Positions 1-12,729 of a stretch of 64,000 bases of DNA are shown here, piece by piece. Within the stretch, counting starts at the first letter, position 1, and every line of letters starts with the position of its first letter. Below the pieces are notes generated by a model. That model made no database searches and was not told the origin of the DNA. It saw only the letters and a program-made list of their open reading frames with translations. The translations under genes and the position numbers were made by a program. Source of the stretch: Blepharisma japonicum (lineage: Eukaryota > Ciliophora > Heterotrichea > Heterotrichida > Blepharismidae); NCBI GenBank assembly GCA_949751835.1, contig CATKHK010000021.1, forward strand, positions 62,001 through 126,000, read 5' to 3'.

Positions 1-3000
1 ACACCTTGCCATCAGCTGAATCTTGAATAATTGTATGGCTTAAATTTAAAAATAAATACAGAATAAGCTGTCATAATAATGATAAAGATAATCCCATGAG
101 GGATTGCATATGATCTTTTCAATGTTATACTCATTACTATTAAAGTTGTTTGGATAACTGTTTTTACCATAAGAAAAACAGGTGAAGTAAGCACATGCAA
201 AGTAGGCTGCAGTTCTTGCCAAAGCGGGCGGCAATAAACTGCTAACGGCTGATAAAAAAGTAGTGCAAAAAATGAAATAATTGCATATACTAAATGCTTA
301 TCCTTTCAGCAGAAATAGTAGCAGTCTTTAGCAAGAAAACTATCAGTAAAATTCTCTCCTATTGATTCATCACATTGAAAAATATCAAGACATATTGAAG
401 TAAAAGGGATAAAACAAAGATTCCCCAAAATTGGCATCAAACAATCAGCAAGCCACCTTAGAAACCTAAATATCGAAAATAGCCGGATTCTGTCATCAAG
501 CTGTAGTATTACAACAGCACAAAGAACGACCCATAATCCAATTCCTCCAAACACAAAATCCACAACAATTCAAAATACCCCATTTTTCAGTTTTATTACA
601 TCTTCCAGCTTCATAGAAAGCATTCCACTTAAATCTGATAAAAAAGAATTAATGACTTTAAAGCTTGGCCCCATTGCTGCATATTGGAAAAATTCTATCC
701 CAATAGAAATTCCTACAATTAAATCTTGAACTGACATTTCTTCTTTTGAAATAAGCGGCTCTATAGAAACATTCCATCATTTTTTCCATATAAGAAATGT
801 GATAATAATCATAATTAAAGCTACAGAAAAACAAATCCCAAATAAAAGAGATTTGCCTTTATTAAAAGATTGAATCTCTCGGTCAGGAAATGGGCAATCG
901 TAATCAGTGCGGCGGGATTCTGATGGTTTTTGGGTAGTTCCGTCAGCATATATCATTGGATTTATTATAGAAATTATTTTCGAGCTAAAAGGTTGAAAAT
1001 ACCCAATAGAATAAAGGGAAGGGGTTCCTTCAATTAGTTTTACGCCTGCAATTATTAATAAATCAACAATTCTATCATTACTGCCTTTCTCTATCCGCAC
1101 AAGTCCAGTGCAGCCATGAAATTGGGTACTTCTTATTGTTGTCATGAGCTTATTAGGATCAGTATAGTCTAATCCTCTATTTATCATAAAATCTAATGCA
1201 CTAGCAATTAAATAGGTAGCGTCCGCATAATTGCACGAAAAAGTATTTGGCTCTGATTGATAGGTAGTTAAGATTCTTTTATAAATATCTTTACCAAACT
1301 CCTCTGACCAATATTCGCCTGCAATTGTAAACATAGGGATCCCAGTTTCTAGCCTTTTATATAAATAATCATCATTAATAGAAATAAATGTGGGCAAATC
1401 TGGATAGCCAGCACAGACCACAAAGTCTCCTTTTCTAGCCCCTAGGTCATAAAGCCATTCTAATATATAATTTCCTAATGGATGTTGCACTAGTAAAACT
1501 AGTAGTCTTGCTTGGGAACTTATAACTTTTTCGATCTGATTTGTGGCATTTTTTATGTTAGTTCTATCTAAACCGACTGGTATTTGTCTTGAATCTTCTG
1601 GATTTAAAATTTCGATCCCATATTTTTCAGCAAATTTCTTTACAAGAGAGTAAAGAGTGACCCCTCAAATATCACTCTGATATAATACTGCAGCTGTTTT
1701 CCAGCCCATTCCTTTAATTACAACTAAATATTTTGAGCAAACAAAAGAGTTTGATAGCTGGACTCTTGAATACATAGGGAATAAAGCTGCAGAACTCAAT
1801 AAATCATCAGAATTTGCAGTGCCAATTATTGGGATTGATATATTAAGTTTTCCAAATAATTGAATTGTACCAGCAGCTACCATAGAAGAAAAGCCTCCGA
1901 TATGAACTAAGCCAAGCTTGTCTATATTTTTGGTGAAGCAGGCTTGGGCATATGTAGAATTAAAGATAGTGACTCCGCAGTCGTAGATAAAAAAATCGAT
2001 CTGGAAATTAGATAAAATATCATTCCCTTCATTGATTTTTTTCTGCATTACATACGTCCCTCGAGCACCAACTAATGCATTATAAATTGGAGCTGAGCCA
2101 GGATTTGTGGTGCCAGCATTTATGCTTAATTGCAAAAGTTTTTTGGTTGATTTTGGGATTTGACTTGTTTGCCCAGGAAAATTTAAACTTCTTGAAATGG
2201 AGACGCTGCCGTTTGTGATAGAGCCGACAATGATTCTTTTTCCGTTTTGTATATTAACTAATGAAAATTGATTTTCATAGCTGCTTTGCAATTTAGAGTT
2301 TAGCAGCTCTCTGTAATCCCTTAAATTTTCATATTTTTCTAGAAAACCAATAGCATTTATTGTAGCTTTTTTAAAATATTCTTCTTTTGAAGTCACAAAT
2401 TCATAGCCAGACTCTACGATTATTAAAGCGCCATCATCATTTTCACCATACCCACTTTCTTGGCTCAAAATAATTCCTTGCCCTTTATCAAGCAGTTTCC
2501 TTATTTTCATATAGCTTTGAATTTGTGATGACAAAATAGGGCAAGTGAAAACGTAATAAAGCGTTGCACCTTGTGGGAAAACTATTTTATCTATAAAATC
2601 TTTAATATTTGTATCTAGCTGAACGTTAAAAACTTCTAATGCTGAATAGGTTTCAGTAATTTTTTCTTTTCAATTAGAGTTAAATTGGCTGCTAATAACA
2701 ATTCCTTGATTCCAGTTGAAATGCTTTAAGACTGCTAAAAAAGCGTTTAGCTGCTCAGTTTCTGATGAGATAACAGAATAAGTCCACTCGTTCTGATATA
2801 AAAATCCATCTTGGTAAACAAGATGAATCATAGAATACTCAGCGCAAACTTGGGAAATAATAATCTGTGCATCGGATGAAACTGAAAGGTCTAGTAATAC
2901 TGAACTCCCTGGATAAGCTGAAACGCAATATTGGACAGTCGAAAAATTGCATTCATGCCATTCGACTGAAGAAAATGAGTTATAAATTTCTTGAATCGAG

Positions 3001-3140
3001 GCTTCTTGGATAGTATTTTGGCCATTCTTAGGAAAATCGAAACGAGCTAGTATTACTTCTAGTGGTAGGCATAAGCCAAAAAGGGCAAATAAAAAGATTA
3101 GAGGAGAAAATGATACCTTTCAAAACACAGTTTCAGTCAT
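1..3140 (-). CDS. Periplasmic-binding-fold multi-pass membrane receptor (3' end outside window)
   Basis: Read with TGA as Trp this is one open frame from ATG at 3140 to the window edge, at least 1046 residues, with no intron. A hydrophobic stretch at residues 8-26 looks like a signal peptide or anchor. About 700 residues follow that resemble one or two type 1 periplasmic-binding (ANF-receptor) modules, e.g. GTANSDDLL, KTAAVLYQSDIWG and the conserved CNYADATYLIASAL segment. From about residue 780 there are at least six hydrophobic spans, beginning LLFGICFSVALIMIIITFLI, with Cys-rich loops between. This order suits a cell-surface ligand receptor; ciliates have many such proteins. The ligand is not evident, and a cytoplasmic domain beyond the edge cannot be excluded. 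The fold call is by motif only; the membrane part is clear. Confidence 0.7.
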
Positions 3141-5622
3141 ATTTTGTATTAGAAGTTATTGATTTCTAAAACTTTGGAATAAAAAAAAATCAGAAATATC
3201 TGTCAAACAATTCGTGGATACTTAGAAATATTTATTGCTTCAGACAAGCAGAAGATTGTGGGATAGATTTATTGAACAGACTTAAAGAGGCTGGCTGATA
3301 CTAGCCATTCAGATTTAATAATTGAGAAATTTAATAGGTTTTCTGAAATAAAGCATAGAGCAAATTACTAGCATATAGTTGTGTATTTAGGTGAAACAAA
3401 TTTTAAGTATTCGAAATTTTATATTGTTTTTGAAAAATTATATTTTTGTATTTGTTTTTGTAAAAATAGTTTCGAAGTTATTATATTTTCAACATTTTTT
3501 ATAATTGTTGATTTAATTTTTTAACTTACCATATTGGATTAGTCCATATATAAAATTAAAAATTATGCTGCCAGATTGAAAAATCAATTTTGTCAATTGA
3601 TATTTTAATCAAGGCTTTATTATTTTATTTTTATTAATTTTTGAGGGTTCATGACCTAATATTAAATATGGGATATGAGCAATAGTAGTAATTTCTGCAG
3701 ATATTTGCACCTCAAAGACTTAGAGATAATTAAGAACCATATTTTAATATTTTCAATTAATTTTTAATTGAGTGGATGAAAGTTTGGAGATGATCAAGAT
3801 TTTGAAATAAAATTAAGATCAACTTTCAGTCAATATTTTCAATTGCGATTTTAGAATGCCAGTGATTCAGTTATCAGATTAACATAACAAAAAATGCCAA
3901 AAACAGTGAAGATCAATAATTAGACAAAGATAATATATATATTCAGTAAAGATAGTGAAATTGAGGATGAAGAATAAGTATCTTTAGAAAAACGGAGAAA
4001 AATATGTAGCATAGCATGACTCAATTAAAGGGTTTTTTCTATCTCAGCACAAATTTTTTGGAGTTAGTGTTTTATAATTATTATCTATTGTTCTAATTGC
4101 TTATTATGATATCTTCATTCCACATGTAAATCATAAAATACATAAGAATACTTATCCAATATGCAGAAAAATAAAATAAAGTGCGTCTCTTTATCACTTG
4201 AAAGCGTCTGCAAGAGTGCCCCCACAATCAAATGCATAAAAATTTGATATTAATAAAATCCTTATATTGGCGAAACGCTTACTATCCTTTTTTTTAATTT
4301 TATAGTGCTTAACTCGATAAATTTCTTGTTCCCTCTCCATGAGAGAACAAAAATTGTTTGCTCGCTTACGAATTGGATAGCAAGAAATCTCTTTTTATTT
4401 TCAAAGTCTTCAAAATAATTTCATTCCTTTTGAAATATTATAACTTTTTATTCAATGTTCTGAGCAACCTGTAAACATTTCTTTTTGCTGCTTAGCCATC
4501 GAGTCTCGTTCGTGCTTTACTAGTATCTTCTTTTGGTTGTCTCCATTGTTGAGACACAAGTACATACAATTCAATAGTTTCAGATTTTACAGATTAATGA
4601 TTTAAGCTAATTTGAAAGAAAAGTTGTGATAAAAAGTGGGTTTTATATCAAAAATAAATCTGAAAATCTTTAACGATAAGTTAAAAGAAATTGTAAGAAT
4701 AGCAAACATGACGATTTTTAAAATAAGAAACATTGAAAAAGACATATAAAAATTTAGGAGGTTGATGGATTTTATGGAAGGAAAAATTTAAATGATATAA
4801 AAATAAGGAAAATCCTGAAATAGAGGATTGAGGTAAGATAATAGTAATTATAACTCTAATTGACTTTTATAGCTTCTGCTTTATTATGAGTTCGTTTTAT
4901 TTCAATGTTATCTGCACCTGTTGGGATTTCCACTAATAAATTTTTAAACAATAAAATACAGTAGATTATCAACTAGGGCTTTTAGAGTATTGCTTTAGTT
5001 CTTATCCACTCCATTTTAAATCATGATATTTTATGTCATTATCATTTATTGCTATTAACATGAGTTATTTCACATAGGATTTCGAAATGGTGTATGAATT
5101 GACAAATTTTTAACCAAAGTGTAAAAAATAGCTAAAAGTGCTGAATAAAATTTCTAAAGATTCTTTCTCAAGAATTTTTTCTAGTATTTTGCAAACTTTC
5201 CTCATAACTACTCCCTGCTTGATTACTTGCATATCAATCTATGTTTTCATCTATCAGTAATCAAGTATGCTAATAGCTTTAAATTGGAGATATTTATAGC
5301 AACATTAGTTGCATTATTCGATTTTTGATTAAAATTACAAATAGTGATCTGCAATTGAATAAATCAAGTTTAATATAAAATATGTTATGGAATAAGGCTA
5401 AATAAGATCTGGATTTTCATAAAAATATTTGTTATGGTTTTTTCTCTTATTAGATGCCATTTTATAAGATATTTCCTTTTATTTAATATTCTTTTCTTTC
5501 TATTTCTTATTATTTCCACATATTAAAATCCTTCTCATGATCCTTATAAAACTGAAGCAATTTTTCTAAAATGGAAGTTTCTCTTTCATCAGTTATTAAA
5601 TCAATTTTTCTTTATAATTTAA
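3141..5622. other. AT-rich spacer of 2.5 kb
   Basis: The spacer lies between divergent genes. Most of it is homopolymer-rich AT sequence with frequent stops in all frames. The part at about 4150-4585 is richer in GC and holds short coding-like frames (separate entry). No RNA gene or terminal repeat pair is evident. Confidence 0.6.
4260..4585 (-). pseudogene. Unidentified coding relic
   Basis: On the minus strand with TGA as Trp a frame of about 60 codons (including KKILVKHERDSMAKQQKEM) is followed in another frame by about 45 codons (including ENKKRFLAIQFVSEQ). Both have polar-rich, protein-like composition unlike the surrounding AT-rich DNA, and the GC content rises over exactly this stretch. 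I do not recognise the family. It may be the remains of a gene whose two parts are now out of frame, or chance openness in a GC-richer patch. Confidence 0.25.
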
Positions 5623-8169
5623 ATGTTCGAACATGGTATTCTTCGAATTCCAGGTGCTCGACCTTTCCGTAGATCATCTAAGCACGAAATCCAAGTCAGA
5701 GAACAATCCTGAGATAACAGATTCCATCTAGAAAAAATTCCAGATTATGATGCAGTTCGAGATAAGCACATGCAAATCCACATAGCGACAATTCGTAGGA
5801 AAAAAATCACACTTGCACCTGGAAAAATAAAAAAAGCAAAAGAAATCCCAAATCGAATTATCAAATCCAGCTCAAATAAAGGAATAGCTGGAGGGAGGCC
5901 GCCAGTGCTGAGAGGACAAATCTTTAAAAAATTAACAGATAACCTAGTAGAGCTTTGGGAAGAAAAAGGCATTCCTGAATATCAACAAAAACTCTTTTTA
6001 TCAGCAATTGAAGATCTGCCACTAAAACAAAAAGCAGGAGCAATGGCTAAAGAAATTGATGGCACAAATAACAATAAAAGTATACTGGTGCATGCCATAA
6101 AAACCATCAACGCAAGAGAGCAAGCTTTAAATGACCTTAAAATCTTCAGCCAGAAAGAAAGAAATTCAATTTCCCGACAAGAAATAGCTGATAGATTGTC
6201 AAATTTGAGGACACTTACTTTAAATGCGGTAGAGTTAATACAAAACTGAAGGGAAAAGTTGTCGAATTTTAACCAAAATTTTTCACCAGCGAAAATCCAG
6301 TTTATGATCAATGATGAAAATTATTTGATCAAAATGAAGACGGATACTATATATCTTGCAAACACAATAATTGCAGACTTAATTTATGTTTCAAATAAAT
6401 CAGACCCCTTTTTTGTGTATGCAAGCTCTATTTCTATGGGAAAAATGAGATCCCCTAAAAAAATTGAGCTCCCAATTGCAAATTCTTTATTAAGCAGAAT
6501 CAGAAAATGCGAAATGATTTTATTAGAAGAAGGAGTATCAGTAGCACCTGTGAGAGAAACCTTATTTGATTTAAGGAAAAAGTCAAGTGTATTTAATAAT
6601 GACCCTCATATAGTAAGTTCTGATAAAGAAAATGACGTATCAAAAAGCTCAAGAAGAAGCTCTGCACGAGGTAGAAATAGGTCTCACAGATCTATATATT
6701 CCAGGGATCAAAGCGGAAATGCATCTCCTGAAGAGTCAAAAATCCATATTTTACAAGCTGAAACACCATTAATTATTGAGCCACAGCCAGCTGCAACTGA
6801 AAGGCTTATTATTGACCCATTATCTGGCAATAATATAGAAGAACAAATAGCTAGCTACTCAGAAAAAGTCCCAGAAAACTTAAAAGAAGCGTTAGGAAGA
6901 CCTGAAAGCGCGTATACAAATTCTCAAAGTTTAAGATTCCCTGCTTATCTTTGGATAAAGCAAAACCAAAATATTAAAGGTTTCGTTATTTTAAACCTAG
7001 AAAACCAAAAATCAGTACAAAAAAGGCTCATGATTTCACACATTTCAGCAGAATCCTTACCAGTTTTTGGAGAAATTTTGAATATGATGGTAGAGTATAT
7101 TTGGGAAAATTATCCATGCATTGAAATCAGAAGTGGGATGATCTCTAAGGTTAATGAGCAAGGAAAATATGAAGCTGATAAGGCAATTAAAGAACATTTT
7201 GATAAACTAGGGTTTAGATGGAAACAGATGATTTACACAGGCGATAAAACACCTTTACAGTTGCTAGGACTAAGAAGGCCTGAAAGTATTGTATGTGATG
7301 AAAATGTGCCAGCGAAGCAGCTATTCGGAGACTGCATTGAAATTTCTTATGCATGTGCTGCACAAATTTCAAATAATTCAAGAAATATTCCTACGCAGAG
7401 CCCGTATTTCAGCTTAATAGGAATTTCTTGCGCACTTCGTCCTCTAGGTCAATTTTCATCAGAAACTGAGCTAGGGGGCAAGGTTCAAGAGTTAATAAGC
7501 AAAATGCCAGCTACATGGGTGCCTCCTGCATTCAGATTTAGAAAAGAAAAATATGAAAGTGCTTTGAATGATATAAAGTCTATAGGCCTAAATTTAACTG
7601 ATTTCAAAGAAGACTCAGAGACTTCAGTATCATGCTCTGCATTAGGCCTTTCCTGGCCAAAATATATGACATCAATTATTAATGGAATTTCATATACACG
7701 CATATGCCAATCACAAATAAATATCATGAAATCAGAAAATTTACTAGTATATATTGTGCCCACTGAAGACCCAAATTTCAGTGCATTTTTTATACCATGC
7801 TCAGAAAGGGATGGAGGCATGGCTTTTAATTATGCTAGAGAAGTATTAACAAAAATTACAAAAGTAGAAGACGTCAAAGAAGAAATATGGATCCCTTCTT
7901 TTACAGTTGCATTTGAAAATAAAATTGGAGAAATTATAAACTCAAAATCGTCAGATTTTAGTATATCTTCATGCACTGAAATTGTGAATTTGAAGTTTTT
8001 ATCACCTTTGCATCCTAAGGGATCAATTATTATTAGTCCTGAGCCTGGAGTTTTAGTATTGAATGAAGCTTTTGTATTTGGGATTATGCATAGTAAAGTA
8101 GATGAAATGCTTGAAGTTCCTTTGTTTGTCACATTTGTTAGCCGAAGGGATTTTTCTAAAGCGATTTAG
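5623..8169 (+). CDS. Unknown 848-aa protein, possible GNAT-like domain
   Basis: ATG at 5623 opens a frame that continues through TGA codons at 5710 (QS-W-DN) and 6247 (QN-W-RE) to TAG at 8167, giving 848 residues. The N-terminus is basic (FEHGILRIPGARPFRRSS), followed by a helical region (about 70-210) and a low-complexity Ser/Arg linker near residue 345. The segment at about 430-560 resembles an acetyltransferase-like fold: a strand (FVILNLEN), a long helix (LNMMVEYIWENY) and EHFDKLGFRWKQM. No catalytic signature can be assigned. The C-terminal 300 residues look globular. I do not recognise the family. The start is supported by absence of any upstream in-frame ATG and by the AT-rich leader. 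Confidence 0.75.
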
Positions 8170-8529
8170 AGACATAATTATTAATTTATGGAATTCCTAT
8201 ATGCAATAATTTTAAAATGATAGCATTTTTGCATAATTTTTAAAATTTTGGATATTTTGGATATTTATTGCTTGAGGAATTTTAGTACCTTTATACTCAT
8301 ATCACTTCACCTGTATCATTTAGATAATTGCTAGACATAGATGTAAAGAAACTATAGAAATTTTTTTCATAATTTAAGTATTGAAAAAAATACTTTTATT
8401 TTATCTTTATTTCAATTATATTTAATTTACAATAAATAATAAAAGAAGTCTCGAAAAGTTTCCAAATATTTCAAATTTTGAAATTTGATGGAATTTTTGC
8501 CGTAATAAATATGGATTAAAAGTCACATT

Positions 8530-8960
8530 AAGAAAGGTGGAGACCATCTGCTGATGATCATATAATGATTTATCCCTTGATTCTAATCCTCAAATTCATA
8601 ACCGAAGACCATGGTAGGAGCAGTTTTCTCCTCTCAAGTAAAAATTCCTTATATTTAGAAGGTCATTCTTGGCGATCGATATTTGAAGTATAAGCAAGAA
8701 CATCCTAATTCAAGACCTTTCCTCTTATAGCAGCTTAAAAATAATCCCTAATCAGACACAGTTAGCTATCAAAATTTTACTAGATATCCTAAATAACTAG
8801 ATCCTCGGAATTGCCTAGAAATTGCAAGAATTAGATAAACTTATCAAATAATTCGTAAAACAAAAATTGTCTAAATTAGGTGAACCCTTAACTGAAAAAT
8901 CAATGCTAAATTTTGAGTAAACCACCTCACATCTAGTTTATTTATTTACTTTATTTATCT
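8530..8960 (+). pseudogene. Decayed Myb/SANT repeat gene fragment
   Basis: Pieces in different plus-strand frames line up with the order of an R2R3 Myb protein: ERWRPSADDHIM (first helix with Trp and acidic pair), NRRPW (mid-repeat Trp), GDRYLKYKQEHPNSRPF (equivalent of the common RERYLNHLNP-type end of repeat 2), then LDPRNCLEIARI (repeat 3 helix). In-frame stops and frame changes separate the pieces, so it is not an active gene. The assignment rests on motif order and spacing only. Confidence 0.35.
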
Positions 8961-9014
8961 AACTCTGTGCTTAAATTATCCCTGTCCATTCCTTCCTCCC
9001 TCTTACCAGAATTA

Positions 9015-9136
9015 CCCCATGATTTTCCTTATTTACCCCTGGATTTCCTATTATCCCACCATTTTCATTTATATCCTATTAAAAAATCATGACACCCTAG
9101 CCCATCTAAAATGGCTTATTTTGCAAAATCATGGGG
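9015..9136. repeat. 122-bp element with 12-bp perfect terminal inverted repeats
   Basis: CCCCATGATTTT at 9015-9026 is matched exactly by AAAATCATGGGG at 9125-9136. The left arm begins a run of three imperfect 20-bp units (ccccatgattttcc, cccctggatttcct, tcccaccattttca). No target-site duplication is obvious. It could be a small palindromic mobile element, or a regulatory or transcribed hairpin. Confidence 0.4.
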
Positions 9137-10087
9137 GTTCTTATGACAAATAATCCCTATTTAAGCTGACGAAAATTACAAAATTAATAAAAAATTATTA
9201 TGAAATCCAAGACCTAAATAGGAAAGATCAAGAGTCAAGATCTACTCAACAGGGTACAGATTAAGGCTCAGAATCCTATTTGCTTCTAACTTCTAATTAC
9301 TTGTTGTTTTTGACCATGAGACCTCGCTTCTTTGTGTTACTGTTTGTTCAAATAACTTTGGTTTTGTTTTGTAGGGTACTAAAAAATACCTTAATTAAAA
9401 GACTTAAGCTAAAGTGAATTAAAACACTCAAGACCAAGAAAAGACAAGGACTGTCAAGACCAGGAATCAAGAAACAAGTGAAGAGCAAGGATTTTTTATT
9501 TAGGGACATGATTTGATGGAAATGGATCGGACGTTGACCTGCGGATGGAGTAATAATTTGAAGACACTAATAATAATAACTAATAGATTCAGATTACACT
9601 GTGTCAGAGAAGAAAAGGAAATTTAAGTTTGATTTAGGATGTGAAAGATGAGGAAAATTATTTGAGGTCAACGGATAATGAAGGAATGGATTTTATAATT
9701 AATTTCAAATAGAATTCTGTAAGAAAGGCCATGGAGTGGGATTATATATTTGCAATTTTGAAGGAATAGATTATCTGATTTTTAATTATTAGGATTTAAA
9801 TTTTATGATGAAATATATTTTGATTTTTACCATGTGGTGACTATAATGGGTATTTTTTGGATTTATGGAAATATATTGAATGGAAATACTTAAGCACAAG
9901 CAATCCCGAATTTTACTTAACTTGTTTTAGAAAAGATAATATGATAAACATACATTTTTTGTTTTTAATTTTTAAAAAATATTTGCATATGACCTAAAAC
10001 TTCCTTTTTCAATATTTTTGTTTTTATTAAAATCTGAACTTTATTAAAATCAGCGCCTATTGTCATTTATTTATTAAATCAAGTAAA

Positions 10088-11161
10088 ATGGATCCAAATC
10101 AAACCGAAAAAGTCTGAGTAAATTTTTATGGGAAATCTATTTATATTAATAAGCGCTATATCAATTTCAGAAATGCTTATTATACAGGGATATCTGATGC
10201 CTATACTGCATATGACAATATATCTGAACGAAATGTAAAAATCTTAGTAATTGAAGATGCACAAGGCTGAAATGACAGAATTAAAGGGACTTTAAATAAC
10301 ATTAACTTAATGAAGCATTTTAAGCATGAAAATATTCTTCAGCTATATGACATTGACTTTTATGAGAATAACAACAATTTAACCCTTCATTTAATAACCG
10401 AATCAATGGATACAAATTTAGAAGCTGTGATCAGATCACACCAAGATTTAACTGATTTGCATATAAAATACATTATTTATCAAATTCTACGTGCACTTGT
10501 ATATATACATTCTGCAGGTGTGGTTTTAGGAAATCTGAACCCTGAAGATGTTGGAATTAATGCGAACTGTGATGTAAAAATATCTGATTTTTGGTTTGCT
10601 TTTGCCAATAATAAGAAGCATTGAAGTGAAGACCATATTTATGATGTAAGTCGACAGTTTTTAGCTCCTGAATGTATGAATATAGCTTATTTTATAACTA
10701 CAAAATCCGATATATGAAGTGTTGGATGCGTAATGGCATATTTTTTAAGAAGACAGCAGCCTCTTTTTAATTCAGAAAGCAGCATTAAACATATAGATTC
10801 TATATTTGATTTATTAGGTTCCCAGACAGATGATGATTTACTTTTTCTTAATGATATGGCTTTTAGGTATGCAAAAACATTAGAAAAGAAAGATAAAACA
10901 CCTTTTAAAGTAATTTTTCCTGAAGTAGACTCATTGGCAATAGATTTTTTAGAAAAAATGTTGGTTTTTAATCCATTGAAAAGATGAGATGCAGAAAAAT
11001 TATTAAAGCATGAATATCTAAAGGATTTGTATGAACCAGAAATTGATGATATTACAGCGATGGGTTTTGAATTTGATTATCACGACTTATTAACTGACAG
11101 AAATGTTTTAAAAGAAAAATTAAACAGATTAATTGTCGGAAATCTTACTAGAAATATTTAA
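10088..11161 (+). CDS. MAPK/CMGC-like pseudokinase
   Basis: 357 residues from ATG 10088 to TAA 11159, with TGA codons read as Trp at several sites including SDI-W-SVGC, a near-invariant kinase Trp. The protein has the whole length of a kinase fold and a MAPK-like C-lobe (FLEKMLVFNPLKRWDAEKLLKHEYL, then LYEPE). The catalytic residues are replaced: the VAIK Lys region reads VKILVIED, the HRD loop reads VLGNLNPEDV (no HRD Asp, no loop Lys) and DFG is DFW. The glycine loop is also degenerate (YYTGISDAYTAY). The conserved structural parts (APE as LAPECM, the SDIW-S helix) remain. It is therefore read as a catalytically inactive scaffold-type kinase, not a decayed gene, since the frame is intact. 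Confidence 0.8.
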
Positions 11162-12195
11162 AAATAAAGCAAGAAAATTTAAAAAAAGCAAGTAATTATA
11201 AGCAATAATAAATAATATAATTATATCAAGCATATGAAGGCAAAATGAATAAGATTTTCAGTCTTAAAAGAGCTCATACATTTTTATTTACTATGCGAAT
11301 ATCAATAGCTCTACGTTCCCCATAGAAGCAATTATATTGAAAGCATGATATTTTCAAGACATTAATTTATATACTAATCTTTTCTTATGACTGAAATTAG
11401 CAATTTAAAATTACTATAATTCAATTCTGCATTTTATAAAATTTAAAAGGGCATTCATTCAATGGCTTATCTTATTTAAAAAGTTTCAAAAAAATGTTTA
11501 TTTCCATTAATATATCCTATATTTTATAAGATGTAGAAATATTGACTTGATAATGACTTTTATAGATAATAATGATCTATTTGCTGATATAGTTGTTTAA
11601 AATAAAATATTTGTGGCAGTGAGAACTCTCTTTATTGAATTAGAAAAACAGCAACAAGAACTATTGTAGATATGAGTTCAACCTTTTATGTTTTGTAAGT
11701 ATTAAATTATTGATTCTGACTGATTTAGTTCATATGAAATTTTATTGTTATTTAGCACCTATATGAAACCAAAATATTATTCATTTCCATATTTTTTAAG
11801 CAAATTATACATATCTTGAAGAATGATAAATCTAGAGCCAAAAATTATTATTTTATTCATTTGTATATTGATTTTAGCCAATTTAAACTTCAAATTGTAA
11901 TTCTCTACCGTTGCTCAATATTTAAATATGTCTTCTGTATGTCGTATTAAATTCTTGTTCAAATGCTCTATATAAGTTTTTATTAAATAAGATAAAAGCA
12001 TCAGCATATAAGTGGCTTTATAGCGCATTAAGAAATTTTAGCAGTTACTACTTTCTAGTTCTTTGAATCTCTCAAAAGTCTATGAAATTCTGTTAAAAAT
12101 AGTTCAAATAATACTTAAGTATGATTCTTTTCAAGAAGTGCTGATCAGAGTGATTTATATTTGTAATTATTTAAAAATTTTAAAAAATCGTAATA
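11162..12195. other. AT-rich spacer
   Basis: About 1 kb between the 3' ends of convergent genes. I see no open frame, RNA-like structure or repeat in it. Confidence 0.6.
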
Positions 12196-12699
12196 TTACT
12201 TATATTCTCCAATAATCTCTAAAAAATTTGGCAATACAACATCACCACTGACTCTTTTTCTATTTAATAGAGGCAGATTTACGCTACATATTGTGGAAAT
12301 AGCTTTATGTGCCTCTATTTCCATCGGTGCTTCTTGAATATTAAATGAATTTTTATCTACTGTAACCATCGGATTAGTCACACTCTTGGCATTATTCTTG
12401 ATGAAAGGTTTTGAGTGGTTTCGCTTGTGCAAGGAAAGTTGGCTTATTTGACGGAAAGAAATCTGACAAGTCCCACACGTGAAAGGTCTCTCACCTGTAT
12501 GGATGAAAATGTGCTCATCCAAATTTTGTTTACTTGAAAATAATTTATGACAATAATTGCATTTGAAATTTTTTGTCTTCAAGTGGACTGATGCGCAATG
12601 TCTCTTGAGATTGAATTTAGTAATGAAAGTTTTGCCACAATCGTTTTCCATGCAGCAGTAAAGGATTAATTGATCTGAAGTAGGTTGGGTGGTTTTCAT
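12196..12699 (-). CDS. C2H2 zinc-finger protein, three fingers
   Basis: 167 residues if started at ATG 12699 (MKTTQP); an upstream in-frame ATG at 12729 would add ten hydrophobic residues and is less likely. Three classical C2H2 fingers occupy about residues 15-95: [11 protein letters not shown]...[14 protein letters not shown]...HIFIH and CGTCQISF...HKRNH. The second linker is the canonical TGERPF and the first (LKTKNF) is close to it. The tail of about 80 residues is low in structure. Such proteins bind DNA in the nucleus; the target is unknown. The frame needs no TGA reassignment. Confidence 0.85.
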   Translation of the reverse strand: MKTTQPTSDQLILYCCMENDCGKTFITKFNLKRHCASVHLKTKNFKCNYCHKLFSSKQNLDEHIFIHTGERPFTCGTCQISFRQISQLSLHKRNHSKPFIKNNAKSVTNPMVTVDKNSFNIQEAPMEIEAHKAISTICSVNLPLLNRKRVSGDVVLPNFLEIIGEYK

Positions 12700-12729
12700 A
12701 TTTATAATTGGTATACAAAAAAAAATCAT

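Larger units (their letters stand above)
8170..10087. other. Spacer with Myb-like relic and a short inverted repeat
   Basis: About 1.9 kb between two plus-strand genes. It contains a decayed Myb-like segment (8530-8960) and an inverted-repeat element (9015-9136), each entered separately. The remainder is AT-rich with no open frame of note. Confidence 0.6.
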
